Shown: in pieces, positions 7,839 through 15,584 of the stretch
Numbering within the stretch: the stretch's first letter is position 1
Layout: each line of letters opens with the position of its first letter
Origin: Devosia sp. Root413D1
Lineage (GTDB): Bacteria; Pseudomonadota; Alphaproteobacteria; Rhizobiales; Devosiaceae
Assembly (NCBI RefSeq): GCF_001425235.1
Contig: NZ_LMEA01000014.1
Coordinates: 56,795 to 120,794 of the forward strand
DNA: 64,000 bases
Direction: 5' to 3'
Position numbers and translations under genes: made by a program
The notes under the pieces: model-generated
The model's input: only the letters and a program-made list of their open reading frames with translations
What the model was told of the DNA's origin: nothing
Databases searched by the model: none

Positions 7839-8948
7839 TTACGGACGGACGGCGTCGCGGATGGCGTTGATCGCGGCGGTGTCCATGCCGAAGGCGGTCG
7901 GCACGACCACTTCGCCGGAAGCGATCTTGGCCTTGGCGTCGGCGATGGCGGCCTTGGTCTCGGCCGAAGCGAGCTTTTCGTAATTGCCGGTCTCGACGAT
8001 GCCGACGGCGCCTTCAGCGAGCCCGACCGTTTCGGCCGAACCGAAGGGGAGCTTGCCCTCCTTGTAGAGGTCGTAGGCGCGAACGAGGCTGACATCGACG
8101 TTCTTCAGCACCGAGCTCACCACCTGGCTGGCAATCGCCGGATCGCTCTCGGCGAAGATCGCTTCCTGGTCGGAATCGACGCCGAGCACGAACTTGCCGG
8201 TTTCCTTGGCGGCAGCGGCCTGGCCGAGGCCGGCCTGCGAGGCGGCGATGAAGCCGAGCGCCACGCCGGAGCGATACTGGGCGAGCCCCAGTTCCTTGCC
8301 CTTGGCTGCATCGGTGAACGAGCCGGCATAGGCGACGGAGACCTTGATGTCTGGGGTGACCGACTGGGCGCCGGCGATGTAGCCGACGAGGAAGTCGTTG
8401 ATGACGGGGATATCCATGCCGCCGAGGAACCCGAGCGCCGTGCCGGCGTCAGCCGGCAGGCCCGACTTCAAGAGGCCGGCGGCGAGGATGCCGCCGAGAT
8501 AGGAGCCTTCGTTCTGCTTGTACTGGACGGCGTAGACGTTGGGGTAGGCGCCGCCTTCGAAGGGGAGGCTCGCATCGAACAGGATGTACTTCTTGTCCGG
8601 GTACTGCTCGGCCACGGCGCCCAGGGTTTCGCTGAGCGAGAAGGTGCCGCCGATGATCAGGTCCCAATCCTGCTCGGAGACTTCGAGCAGCGCCGGCTCC
8701 CAGCCGGTCGGATCGTCGCCGATCTCGAGCACCTTGGTCTCGACCTCGTCGCCGTACTTCGCCTTGATTTGCTCGATGCCCTTGTTGGCCGAGTCGAAGA
8801 ACGACTTGTCGCCGAGCGCACCGTTGACCAGCAGCAGCACCTTGTCGGCGGCGAGGGCGCCGGCGGCAGTGGCGGCGAGCAGCGCGGTGGCGCTGACCAG
8901 CCCGAGGGCAGCGCGGCGCAGCGCCACGCGGGTAACCGATTTAGTCAT
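7839..8948 (-). CDS. BMP family ABC transporter substrate-binding protein
   Basis: A 369-residue exported protein. A Sec signal peptide ends near residue 33 ('AAGALA|ADKV'), and the mature part has the BMP/PnrA fold with 'LLLVNGALGDKSFFDSANKGI' at the start, 'LGFLGGMDIPVINDFLVGY' in the middle and 'VLGVDSDQEAIF' later. BMP proteins bind purine or pyrimidine nucleosides and related compounds in the periplasm. It is the first gene of the leftward importer operon and faces the LacI regulator across a 175-bp intergenic region that contains a dyad. The ligand is inferred to be nucleoside-like because an ADP-ribosylglycohydrolase closes the operon. Confidence 0.9.
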   Translation of the reverse strand: MTKSVTRVALRRAALGLVSATALLAATAAGALAADKVLLLVNGALGDKSFFDSANKGIEQIKAKYGDEVETKVLEIGDDPTGWEPALLEVSEQDWDLIIGGTFSLSETLGAVAEQYPDKKYILFDASLPFEGGAYPNVYAVQYKQNEGSYLGGILAAGLLKSGLPADAGTALGFLGGMDIPVINDFLVGYIAGAQSVTPDIKVSVAYAGSFTDAAKGKELGLAQYRSGVALGFIAASQAGLGQAAAAKETGKFVLGVDSDQEAIFAESDPAIASQVVSSVLKNVDVSLVRAYDLYKEGKLPFGSAETVGLAEGAVGIVETGNYEKLASAETKAAIADAKAKIASGEVVVPTAFGMDTAAINAIRDAVRP

Positions 8949-8981
8949 GAAAAACTCCTCCAGAGCGATCCGATGAAACTG

Positions 8982-8996
8982 AACGATCAGGTCGTT
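8982..8996. promoter_or_regulatory. candidate LacI-type operator
   Basis: Inverted repeat AACGA-TCAGG-TCGTT in the divergent gap between the BMP operon (start 8948) and the LacI-family gene (start 9124). It is 34 bp upstream of the binding-protein ATG, a place where repressor binding would block transcription. Binding is inferred. Confidence 0.45.
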
Positions 8997-9123
8997 TAAT
9001 CGTGTAAATAGATAAGCGAGGTGCTATAGGGGGAGTCAAGACGGATTTCGTCGTAGTCCGCTAACCACTTGGCAGCGCTACGAACTTCGTCCACAGATGG
9101 CGACGGCGGGGCATGGAGATCAG

Positions 9124-10116
9124 ATGAGCAGGGGCAGGAGCCCGACCATCAAGGATGTGGCGAAAGTCGCCGGGGTCTCCTCGGCGACGGTGTCCTATGT
9201 TCTCAACGATCTCAACAAGGTAACGCCGGAAGTTGATGCGCTGGTTCGGCGCGTGGCGAAGGAGCTCGGCTACTCGCGCAACAATGCGGCGCGGGCGCTG
9301 AAGACCGGCCGCAACAACATTATCGGCTGTATCCTGCCCACCCTCACCAGCCCGGTGTTCCCGGAAATCGCCCAGGCGGTGCAGTTGCGGGCCGAGGCGC
9401 ATGGCTATGCGACGCTGGTGATCGATTCCGGCAATGCGCCGATGCGCGAGGAAAAGGTGGTGCGCACCCTCGCCAAGCATGGCGTCGATGGCGCGGTGGC
9501 GCTCTTACACCCCAACTTCAAGTTGGCCGACCCGCCGCTGTTCCCGATCGTCTCACTCGACGCAAAATTCCCCGGGCTCGACAGCGTGCATGCCGATCAT
9601 TATGCGGGCGGCCGGCTGATGGCCGAGCACGCCATCGCGCTTGGGCATCGCTGTATCGGCATGCTCTCGGGCTTCCAGGATCTCACCAGCAGCTTCGAGC
9701 GCCGCCAGGGGTTCGTCGATGCGGCAGCGGGGCGGGTGGAGCTGGTATGGGAAGTGAACGTCCAGCTGGTGCCGCAACTGCCGCCGGAAGCGGTGGCAGC
9801 GATCCGCCGGCGCGAGGTGACGATGATCGCCTGCGTCAACGACCTCGTCGCCATCGCGGCGCTGAGCGTCTTGAAGGATAGCGGCATGAGCGCGCCGGGC
9901 GATGTATCGGTGTTCGGCTTTGACGACATGCAATGGGCGAGCTGGCCGCTGATCGATTTGACCACCATCCGCCAGCCGCTGGCCGAGCTCGGCAGCCGCG
10001 CCGCGGACCTGTTGATCTCGCGGCTCGACGATCGGCAGCGGCCGGTCGTGGATGTGGTGCTGCCGGTGACACTGGTCGAACGCGGTTCGACGGCGCGGGT
10101 GCCCCCTCTCCCCTGA
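9124..10116 (+). CDS. LacI family transcriptional regulator
   Basis: A 330-residue protein with the LacI headpiece 'TIKDVAKVAGVSSATVSYVLN' at residues 7-27 and a hinge helix with 'NNAARALKTGRNN', followed by a periplasmic-binding-protein-like effector domain ('IIGCILPTLTSPVFPEIAQAV', 'DDMQWASWPLIDLTTIRQPL'). The ATG at 9124 is chosen over one 27 bp upstream because GGAG precedes it and the headpiece begins a few residues later. It is divergent from the BMP importer operon and most likely represses it until its nucleoside- or sugar-like ligand appears. The regulator-target link is inferred from orientation. Confidence 0.9.
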   Translation: MSRGRSPTIKDVAKVAGVSSATVSYVLNDLNKVTPEVDALVRRVAKELGYSRNNAARALKTGRNNIIGCILPTLTSPVFPEIAQAVQLRAEAHGYATLVIDSGNAPMREEKVVRTLAKHGVDGAVALLHPNFKLADPPLFPIVSLDAKFPGLDSVHADHYAGGRLMAEHAIALGHRCIGMLSGFQDLTSSFERRQGFVDAAAGRVELVWEVNVQLVPQLPPEAVAAIRRREVTMIACVNDLVAIAALSVLKDSGMSAPGDVSVFGFDDMQWASWPLIDLTTIRQPLAELGSRAADLLISRLDDRQRPVVDVVLPVTLVERGSTARVPPLP

Positions 10117-10348
10117 GAGGAGAGGGAAGTGCAGCTAGGACCGTGAGGTCCGTAGCGAAACTCGGGTGAGGGGTTCAGCTTCTCTGCGAGCGCGAGTTGC
10201 GCCGCTTCACCCCTCATCCGGCGCTTCGCGCCACCTTCTCCCCTGAGGGGAGAAGCGACCCGACTGGGACGCCGGAGATGCCCGCCATTCATCGCCGGTG
10301 TGCTTGGCTACCCCTCACCCTGACCCTCTCCCCAGAGGGGAGAGGGGA
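10100..10348. repeat. cluster of CTCTCCCCTNAGGGGAGAG extragenic repeats
   Basis: Three stem-forming copies of TCTCCCCTGAGGGGAGA-like sequence, at about 10105-10125, 10232-10252 and 10325-10346, are separated by 'CCTCATCCGGCGCTTCGCGCC'-like spacers. Similar clusters occur at 26781-26952 and 23768-23957. They fill the gap 10117-10414, where I see no gene. Confidence 0.7.
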
Positions 10349-10414
10349 CGCACTCGGCGTGGGTCCGGTGATGCGGCTCGACCGTCCGGGTCGAAACGGC
10401 TTAGGGTTCGAGCG

Positions 10415-10732
10415 ATGCACAACCACTATTCCACCGATGTCGAAGGCGGCGCGCCGGTACGGCGGCGCTATGCGATCAGCGGCCGGCTGGAGGTGGCGAG
10501 CTATCTGGAATTCGTCGCCGAGCGCGCCCGCTGGCTCGATATCCGCGGCTGGGTGAGCGCCGACGGATCGGCGGTGACGCTGGTCGCGGCCGGGCCTGAG
10601 GCGCTGGTCGGGGCGCTGGAAATGGCCTGCACGCTCGGACCGCTCGAAGCGCTGGTCGAAACGATCGAGGCTGTGGACGAGGCGGGGCCGGTGGGGAATG
10701 GGTTTGAGGTGCGGGGTGGGGTTTCGCGCTGA
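10415..10732 (+). CDS. acylphosphatase-like protein lacking the catalytic residues
   Basis: A 105-residue protein whose fold pattern matches acylphosphatase: a strand with G-R-x-x at 23-26, 'FVAERARWLDIRGWVSADGSA' (33-53) and the 'GPLEALVETIE' block (75-85). Acylphosphatases use an Arg in the G-x-V-Q-G-V-x-F-R loop and an Asn in the GWVxN turn. By motif alignment these are Leu31 and Ala49 here, so normal catalysis is unlikely. It may be a binding or structural relative or a decaying copy. The ATG at 10415 follows 'TTCGAGCG' and no good ribosome site. It stands alone between the LacI gene and the convergent GST gene. Confidence 0.6.
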   Translation: MHNHYSTDVEGGAPVRRRYAISGRLEVASYLEFVAERARWLDIRGWVSADGSAVTLVAAGPEALVGALEMACTLGPLEALVETIEAVDEAGPVGNGFEVRGGVSR

Positions 10733-10806
10733 TCCTCCGTAGCCCGCAGTCGGGCGCCCTCCCCCGCAAGCGGGAGAGGGACGCCGACGGCGGGCTTCAA
10801 TGATCG

Positions 10807-11430
10807 CTAAAAGTAATCCGGCACTCCCGGCATCCCCACAAATCCCGGGAGCTTGCGCACCTGGCGTTGCCAGAGGTTGATTGCCGGATAATCCTCGTGG
10901 CCGATGCCGGCGTCGTGGCTTAGCGCGACGTAGGGGAACATGGCGATGTCGGCGATGGTGGGGGTGGCGCCGACCAGCCATAGGCCGCCGGCCTGGGCGC
11001 GGTCGGCGAGGTGGTCGTCGAGGAGGCGGAGGGCGGCGCGGGCCTTGGCCTGCAGCGCGGCGAGATCGCCGGCGTAGTTCAGCATGGCGATCATCCGGGC
11101 GCCGGAAATGGCCATCAGCTCGCCGCCGGCAAAGCTCAGCCACATCATCACGGAACCGAAGCGCACGTCGCGCGGCAGCCACTGGCCTGACGCGTCGTAG
11201 GTGTTGGCGAGGTGGCAGAGGATCGCCTGGGCGTCGCGGAGGACGAGGCCGGCGTCTTCGAACACCGGCAGCTGGCCGAGCGGGTTGAGCGCCAGGAATT
11301 CCGGACGCTTGTGCTCGCGGCCGGGGAAGAAGTCGACGGCCTGGGTTTCGTAGGCGATGCCGAGCAGGCTGAGCAGCAGGCGCACCTTGTAGCAGCTGCC
11401 CGAGAGCACATAGTCGTAGAGCTTAGGCAT
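10807..11430 (-). CDS. glutathione S-transferase-like protein, possible NdmE-type partner of the adjacent oxygenase
   Basis: A 207-residue two-domain GST-fold protein. The thioredoxin-like domain (about 1-80) has 'LSGSCYKVRLLLSLLGI', the cis-Pro 'GQLPVFED' and 'LRDAQAILCHLA'; the helical domain has 'LVGATPTIADIAMFPYV', the family's N-capping box. Its start overlaps the stop of the Rieske-less oxygenase gene by 8 bp, so it is the third gene of the oxygenase operon. In Pseudomonas NdmCDE, a GST-like protein (NdmE) is a structural partner of a Rieske-less oxygenase (NdmC) and a reductase carrying the extra Rieske cluster (NdmD). Here it could be a scaffold or an ordinary glutathione-dependent enzyme. 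Confidence 0.85.
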   Translation of the reverse strand: MPKLYDYVLSGSCYKVRLLLSLLGIAYETQAVDFFPGREHKRPEFLALNPLGQLPVFEDAGLVLRDAQAILCHLANTYDASGQWLPRDVRFGSVMMWLSFAGGELMAISGARMIAMLNYAGDLAALQAKARAALRLLDDHLADRAQAGGLWLVGATPTIADIAMFPYVALSHDAGIGHEDYPAINLWQRQVRKLPGFVGMPGVPDYF

Positions 11431-12301
11431 GCGGCAGGTCCGTACTCTGCAGGTCCGTTCTGGGTTCCGTGCCGAAGCGGAGCTGCTTTTCCTTAAGCCA
11501 GCGGCGGTAGAGCACCGAGCTCAAATCGGCGCGGGTCGGGGTTTCGCGGCCCGGCTGCAGCGGCAGCAGTGAAGGGCGCTGGTTCTCGAGCACGATCTTG
11601 TCCTGGACGAAGATCATCTGCTGGAAGGCGCTGAGTTCGGCATCGGTGCTGGTCAAGTCGATCACCAGCATGAAGGCATGCGCCACCGACACCGCCTCAT
11701 CGGCGGGCTGCACGAACAGCGCGATGACGTCCCAGCGATCGGGTGCGGTGGGCGGGGTCTTGTAGAGCATGACGTTGAAGGGGCTCACCACCCGGTACAT
11801 GTACTTGCTGATCTGGCCCTCGTCGGAGGCGGCGGCGGCCTTGGGCTGGTAGAACTCGCATTTGGTGGCCCAGAGCTCATCGACGTCGCGACGCTGCTCG
11901 ACCTCGTATCTGGCCACCTCCGGATGCGCCTCGGAGCCGAGGATATCGGTGTGGACATAGGGGAAGTGGGCCAGATCGAGGAAATTCTCGACCAGCCGCA
12001 GGCCGGAGGCGCGGACGCGGACCGGGCCGCAATGGATCCAGCGCCGATCCGGTTCGCGGCTTTCGGGCAGCTCGAACAAGTCGCGCTCCGGCGTACCGAA
12101 ACTGGTCCACAGGTGCCCGTAATCGGTGCGGACGGGGAGGGCGCGGCCGGCGGCACGGACCTCGACGTCATCGGTAAGCCGGCGGACGGTGAGATCTTCA
12201 CCGAGGAGGCGGGAGGGGACCTCGGCACCAGCGGGGAAATCCTGGAGCGCGCCGAGCGTGTACCACTGGTCGAGCGCGGCCCGGTCGTCGGTGAGGCTCA
12301 T
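11423..12301 (-). CDS. Rieske-type ring-hydroxylating oxygenase catalytic subunit without a Rieske cluster site
   Basis: A 292-residue protein of the VanA/Ndm type. The mononuclear iron ligands are visible as D109-x2-H112-x4-H117 in 'NFLDLAHFPYVH', with the later Asp in 'FVQDKIVLENQ' (D234). The N-terminal part keeps the Rieske-domain framework: 'WYTLGALQDFPAG' and 'RLLGEDLTVRRL' run almost directly into 'TDYGHLWTSFG'. The roughly 60-residue segment that should carry C-x-H and C-x2-H is missing, so the protein has no cluster of its own. It is about 60 residues shorter than full-length VanA-like enzymes. The upstream gene, overlapping by 4 bp, encodes a protein with that cluster motif. NdmC of caffeine-degrading Pseudomonas has the same deficiency. 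The substrate is unknown; N-demethylation or hydroxylation are both possible. Confidence 0.85.
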   Translation of the reverse strand: MSLTDDRAALDQWYTLGALQDFPAGAEVPSRLLGEDLTVRRLTDDVEVRAAGRALPVRTDYGHLWTSFGTPERDLFELPESREPDRRWIHCGPVRVRASGLRLVENFLDLAHFPYVHTDILGSEAHPEVARYEVEQRRDVDELWATKCEFYQPKAAAASDEGQISKYMYRVVSPFNVMLYKTPPTAPDRWDVIALFVQPADEAVSVAHAFMLVIDLTSTDAELSAFQQMIFVQDKIVLENQRPSLLPLQPGRETPTRADLSSVLYRRWLKEKQLRFGTEPRTDLQSTDLPHA

Positions 12302-12906
12302 GCGGCGGCTTCCTGTTCGAGGCTTTGGCGCAGGGCCCGCAGGTGCGCCGTGGCGGCGGCGATATCGGCGCCGGCCCCAGTCGCGTGCAGCATGGTTTTT
12401 GCGGCATGGGCGCGGTGCCAGCCGAGCTGCAGGGTGCCGCCGGCGAAGGGTAGCCCGATGAGCGGCTCGGCGGTCGAGCCGCCCAGCGCGGCAAGCACAC
12501 GTTCGGGGGCCGCTTCGATGGCGAGGGTGATCACCGGGGTTAGCGCGGGCAGCAGCGGCGGTGGGTCGGCGCTGTCGCTGCTCATCCAGACCATGCCGCC
12601 GGTCTCGGTCGCCGCATAGGCATTGGCGCGGATGGTGGGCGGTACGGTCAGATCCGGGTGGGCCGGGATGCGGAGGCAGTTGGCGCCGGCGCCATATTGC
12701 CAGCCGTGGTAGAGGCAGTTCAGCGCGTTGCCGCGCACGAAGCCGAGGCTCAGCCGCATGCCGCGATGCGGGCAGCGATCCTCCCAGACCTGCGCCACGC
12801 CATCCTCGCCACGCCAGATCATCACCTCGCGGGTGTCGACGATCACCGCCCGGGTAATGCCGACGGGCACATCGCGGCTCAGGGCAATCGGTATCCAGTC
12901 AGCCAT
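12298..12906 (-). CDS. stand-alone Rieske [2Fe-2S] protein, probable electron donor for the adjacent oxygenase
   Basis: A 202-residue protein with a Rieske domain in residues 1-115. The cluster ligands C45, H47 ('DRCPHRGMRLS') and C64, H67 ('NCLYHGWQYG') are intact, and the oxygenase-like features 'IPAHPDL' and 'GMVWMSSD' follow. The C-terminal 85 residues are not a catalytic oxygenase domain: there is no D-x2-H-x4-H motif, and they include 'LQLGWHRAHAAKTMLHATG' and a helical tail. It is the first gene of the leftward operon and overlaps the Rieske-less catalytic subunit gene by 4 bp. I infer that it supplies the missing cluster in trans. No flavin or ferredoxin reductase gene is nearby, so the final reductase must come from elsewhere. 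Confidence 0.85.
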   Translation of the reverse strand: MADWIPIALSRDVPVGITRAVIVDTREVMIWRGEDGVAQVWEDRCPHRGMRLSLGFVRGNALNCLYHGWQYGAGANCLRIPAHPDLTVPPTIRANAYAATETGGMVWMSSDSADPPPLLPALTPVITLAIEAAPERVLAALGGSTAEPLIGLPFAGGTLQLGWHRAHAAKTMLHATGAGADIAAATAHLRALRQSLEQEAAA

Positions 12907-12938
12907 GGGCGAGATGTCCTTGGTTAGCGATGGTCAAC

Positions 12939-12961
12939 GCATTGTATGCAATGCACGTGCA
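12939..12961. promoter_or_regulatory. candidate GntR/FCD operator in the oxygenase-importer divergent promoter
   Basis: ATTGTATGCAAT at 12941-12952 sits inside the wider inverted repeat GCATTG-TATG-CAATGC (12939-12954), followed by the perfect palindrome TGCACGTGCA (12952-12961). It resembles ATTGTATACAAT-type sites known for several FCD-class GntR regulators. Further TGCA cores lie at 13000 and 13120. The FCD regulator at 21191-21832 is the likely binder. Binding is inferred. Confidence 0.5.
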
Positions 12962-13193
12962 TGTGATCAAAGAATGGGCAACTCGATCGGTCGTGCGGAT
13001 GCATTAAGCATTCATTGCTCGGGCCGGGCAAGCGGCATTCTCCGGCCATTCCACTCAATGCGCTGGAATCGTTGATGGAATGGCGCTGATCGGGCGCCGC
13101 TCCGGCTTGGCACATGGATTGCATTGACCTCGGTGGATACCGGCGCCGGGCTGAGAAGGCGGCGCCCAAAGGTGCAATCCAGGGGAAGACGTC

Positions 13194-14297
13194 ATGACAC
13201 TAACCGCTATCTCACGCCGCAGGTTGCTCAAGGTCGGTGCAGCCGGGCTTGCCGCATCGGCGCTGCCGTTCGGGATCGCCCGGGCGCAGACCAATGTCGT
13301 GCTGGGCATTGTCTATGTCGGGCCGAAGGACGATTTCGGCTGGAACCAGGCGCATGCCGTATCGGTGGAATCGCTGAAGGCACTGCCCGGCATCACCGTG
13401 GTGGAAGAAGAGAATGTGCCCGAGACCGACGCCGTGGCCAAGTCCATGGAGTCGATGATCAACCTCGATGGCGCCAACCTGATCCTCGCCACCTCGTTCG
13501 GCTATTACAACCCGTTCGTGGTCGAGCTGGCCAAGAAGTATCCTGACGTCACCTTCCGGCACGCGGCGCCCTTGTGGAACAAGGACAAGGACCCGGCCAA
13601 TGCCGGCTCGTATTTCCCGTACCTGAACCAGGCGCATTACGTGAACGGCGTGGCCGCCGGGCTCTCGTCGGGCGGCAAGATCGGGTTCGTCGCGGCCAAG
13701 CCCATTCCGTCGGTGCTGTCCAATATCAACTCGGCGCTGCTCGGGGCGCGTTCGGTGAACCCCAACGCCACGGTGCAGGTGATCTTCACCGGCGAGTGGA
13801 GCCTGCCGGTGCGCGAGGCCGAGGCCACCAATGCGCTGGTCGATGCCGGCTGCGAAGTCATCACCTGCCATGTGGACAGCCCGAAGGTGGTGATCGAGAC
13901 CGCCGAGGGGCGCGGGGTGAAGACCGCCGGCCACAATGCCAGCCAAGCGCCGCTGGCGCCCAAGGGCTTCATCACCGGCGCCGAATACAAGTGGGAGACG
14001 ATCTACAAATCCTACGCCGACGATATCGCCGCCGGTAAAACCCCGCCCAATTTCCTGGTCGGCGGCTACAATAACGACATGCTGCGCAACACGCCCTATG
14101 GCGCGGGTGCGACGCCCGAGGCGATCGCCGCAGCCGACGCCGCCATCGCCGCGCTGGTCGCTGGCGCCCCGATCTACAAGGGCACGCTCAAGGACAATGC
14201 CGGCAACGTCGTCGTCGACAAGGACTACGACAATTACGACCCGTATCTCGACGGCATGAACTGGCTGCTCGAGGGCGTGCAGGGGTCGATTACGTGA
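13194..14297 (+). CDS. BMP family ABC transporter substrate-binding protein, Tat-type signal
   Basis: A 367-residue exported protein. The N-terminus 'SRRRLLKVGAAGLAASALPFG' is a twin-arginine signal with a cleavage site near 'ARA|QTN', unlike the Sec signal of the other BMP protein here. The mature part has the BMP/PnrA fold ('VLGIVYVGPKDDFGWNQAHA', 'GKIGFVAAKPIPSVLSNINS'). It starts a rightward operon with two permeases, formamidase, biuret hydrolase and the ATPase. Because those enzymes lie between importer genes, the ligand is probably a nitrogen-rich heterocycle or ureide, not a plain nucleoside. That is inference. Confidence 0.9.
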   Translation: MTLTAISRRRLLKVGAAGLAASALPFGIARAQTNVVLGIVYVGPKDDFGWNQAHAVSVESLKALPGITVVEEENVPETDAVAKSMESMINLDGANLILATSFGYYNPFVVELAKKYPDVTFRHAAPLWNKDKDPANAGSYFPYLNQAHYVNGVAAGLSSGGKIGFVAAKPIPSVLSNINSALLGARSVNPNATVQVIFTGEWSLPVREAEATNALVDAGCEVITCHVDSPKVVIETAEGRGVKTAGHNASQAPLAPKGFITGAEYKWETIYKSYADDIAAGKTPPNFLVGGYNNDMLRNTPYGAGATPEAIAAADAAIAALVAGAPIYKGTLKDNAGNVVVDKDYDNYDPYLDGMNWLLEGVQGSIT

Positions 14298-14336
14298 TCT
14301 GACGGTTGGTTGGCGAATGCGGGGGCCGGCGCGTGC

Positions 14337-14442
14337 CGCCCCCACCCCTGGCCCCTCCCCGCGAGGGGGAGGGAGACGCCCACACTGAGGCTGGTGTTTT
14401 GGTCTCCCTCCCCCTTGCGGGGAGGGGACAGGGGTGGGGGTC
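14337..14442. repeat. large inverted-repeat extragenic element inside the importer operon
   Basis: Arms 'CCCCCACCCCTGGCCCCTCC' and 'GGGGAGGGGACAGGGGTGGG', each with inner CTCCCTCCCCC stems, related to the element at 981-1115. It lies between the binding-protein gene and its first permease gene, so it would be transcribed and could form a strong mRNA hairpin. Confidence 0.7.
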
Positions 14443-14468
14443 CACGACCACCGGATGCGAGGTAGACC

Positions 14469-15584
14469 ATGACCGCTGAAACCGCCGACACCGCCGCGAT
14501 CCCGGCCAAGGCCGGGCCGAGCCTCGGCCTGCTCCGCCTCGCCGAGGCGGTGAGCATTCCGGTGGGGGCGCTCGTCGTTTCGGCGGTGTTGTTCGCGCTG
14601 TTCCTGCTCGCCATCGGCAAGGACCCGCTGCAGTTCTACCAGTTGATCTGGACCGGTGGCTTCGGCTCGTCCTTCTCGATCCAGAATTCTCTGCAGCGCG
14701 CCGCGCCGCTGATCCTTACGGGCCTGGCCTTCGCCATTCCGGCGCGCATCGGGCTCACCATGATCGGCGGGGAAGGGGCGCTGGTGCTGGGCGGCTTCAG
14801 CGCTGCCGCCATCGCCATCCCGCTGGTCTCGAGCGCCGTGCCGCCGCCGCTGACGCTGCTCATCATGGCGCTCACCGCGGTGGTGACCGGCGGGCTGTGG
14901 GTGGGGTTCACTGGCTGGCTCAAATATGCGCGCGGTGTCAACGAGACCATCGCCTCGCTGCTGATGAGCTACATCGCCATCGCCATCATGAACTTCTTCG
15001 TCGAGGGGGCGCTGCGCGACCCGGCGTCGGCCAACAAGCCCTCGACCATGCCGATCGGCGATGCCTACCGGATCGGGGCGATCCCCGGCACCGACGTGCA
15101 CTGGGGCTTTGCGGCGGGCGTGGTGCTGGCGCTGCTGCTCTGGGTGCTGATGAGCCGCACCACGTTTGGCTTTGCGGCGCGGATGACCGGCGGCAACCTC
15201 CGAGCCGCCCGGGCGCAGGGTCTGCCGGTGGGCTGGCTGATGGTGGTCTGCTGCGCCATTGCCGGCGCCGCCGCCGGGCTCGCCGGCTTCTTCGAAGTCG
15301 CGGCGATCCACGGCCAGGCCAATGCCTCGCTGGTCGCCGGCTATGGCTTTACCGGCATTCTCGTTGCCTTCCTCGCGCGGCAGAACCCACTGGCGGTGAT
15401 CCCGGTGGCGATCCTCTTCGGGGCGCTGGCGGCGGCCGGTGGGGTGATCCAGCGGCGGATGGGGATGCCCGATGCGACGATCCTGGTGCTGCAGGGGATG
15501 ATGTTCGTGGTGCTCCTGGTGTCGGAGACGTTCTACGGGCGGCTGAAGATCTTCCAGCCCAAGGCAACGGGGGAGCGGACTTGA
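14469..15584 (+). CDS. BMP-type ABC transporter permease (first subunit)
   Basis: A 371-residue integral membrane protein of the BPD_transp_2 family, with 'RIGLTMIGGEGALVLGGFSAA' (the family signature) and 'ARMTGGNLRAARAQGLPVGW', the coupling loop. A 30-residue hydrophilic N-terminus precedes the first helix. The stop overlaps the next permease start (TGATG), showing translational coupling. A 171-bp gap with a palindromic element separates it from the binding-protein gene. It forms the importer channel with the next gene product. Confidence 0.9.
   Translation: MTAETADTAAIPAKAGPSLGLLRLAEAVSIPVGALVVSAVLFALFLLAIGKDPLQFYQLIWTGGFGSSFSIQNSLQRAAPLILTGLAFAIPARIGLTMIGGEGALVLGGFSAAAIAIPLVSSAVPPPLTLLIMALTAVVTGGLWVGFTGWLKYARGVNETIASLLMSYIAIAIMNFFVEGALRDPASANKPSTMPIGDAYRIGAIPGTDVHWGFAAGVVLALLLWVLMSRTTFGFAARMTGGNLRAARAQGLPVGWLMVVCCAIAGAAAGLAGFFEVAAIHGQANASLVAGYGFTGILVAFLARQNPLAVIPVAILFGALAAAGGVIQRRMGMPDATILVLQGMMFVVLLVSETFYGRLKIFQPKATGERT

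Noticed and set aside
6882-8999. A 705-codon open frame on the plus strand opposite the BMP importer genes
   Set aside because: It is the antisense shadow of the well-supported ATPase and binding-protein genes; its translation is low-complexity and Arg/Gly/Asp-rich with no domain.
11423-12906. One full-length Rieske oxygenase broken by a frameshift
   Set aside because: The Rieske protein has its own 85-residue C-terminal region and a clean stop, and the catalytic protein has its own framework N-terminus ('WYTLGALQDFPAG'); joining them would duplicate the N-terminal strands.
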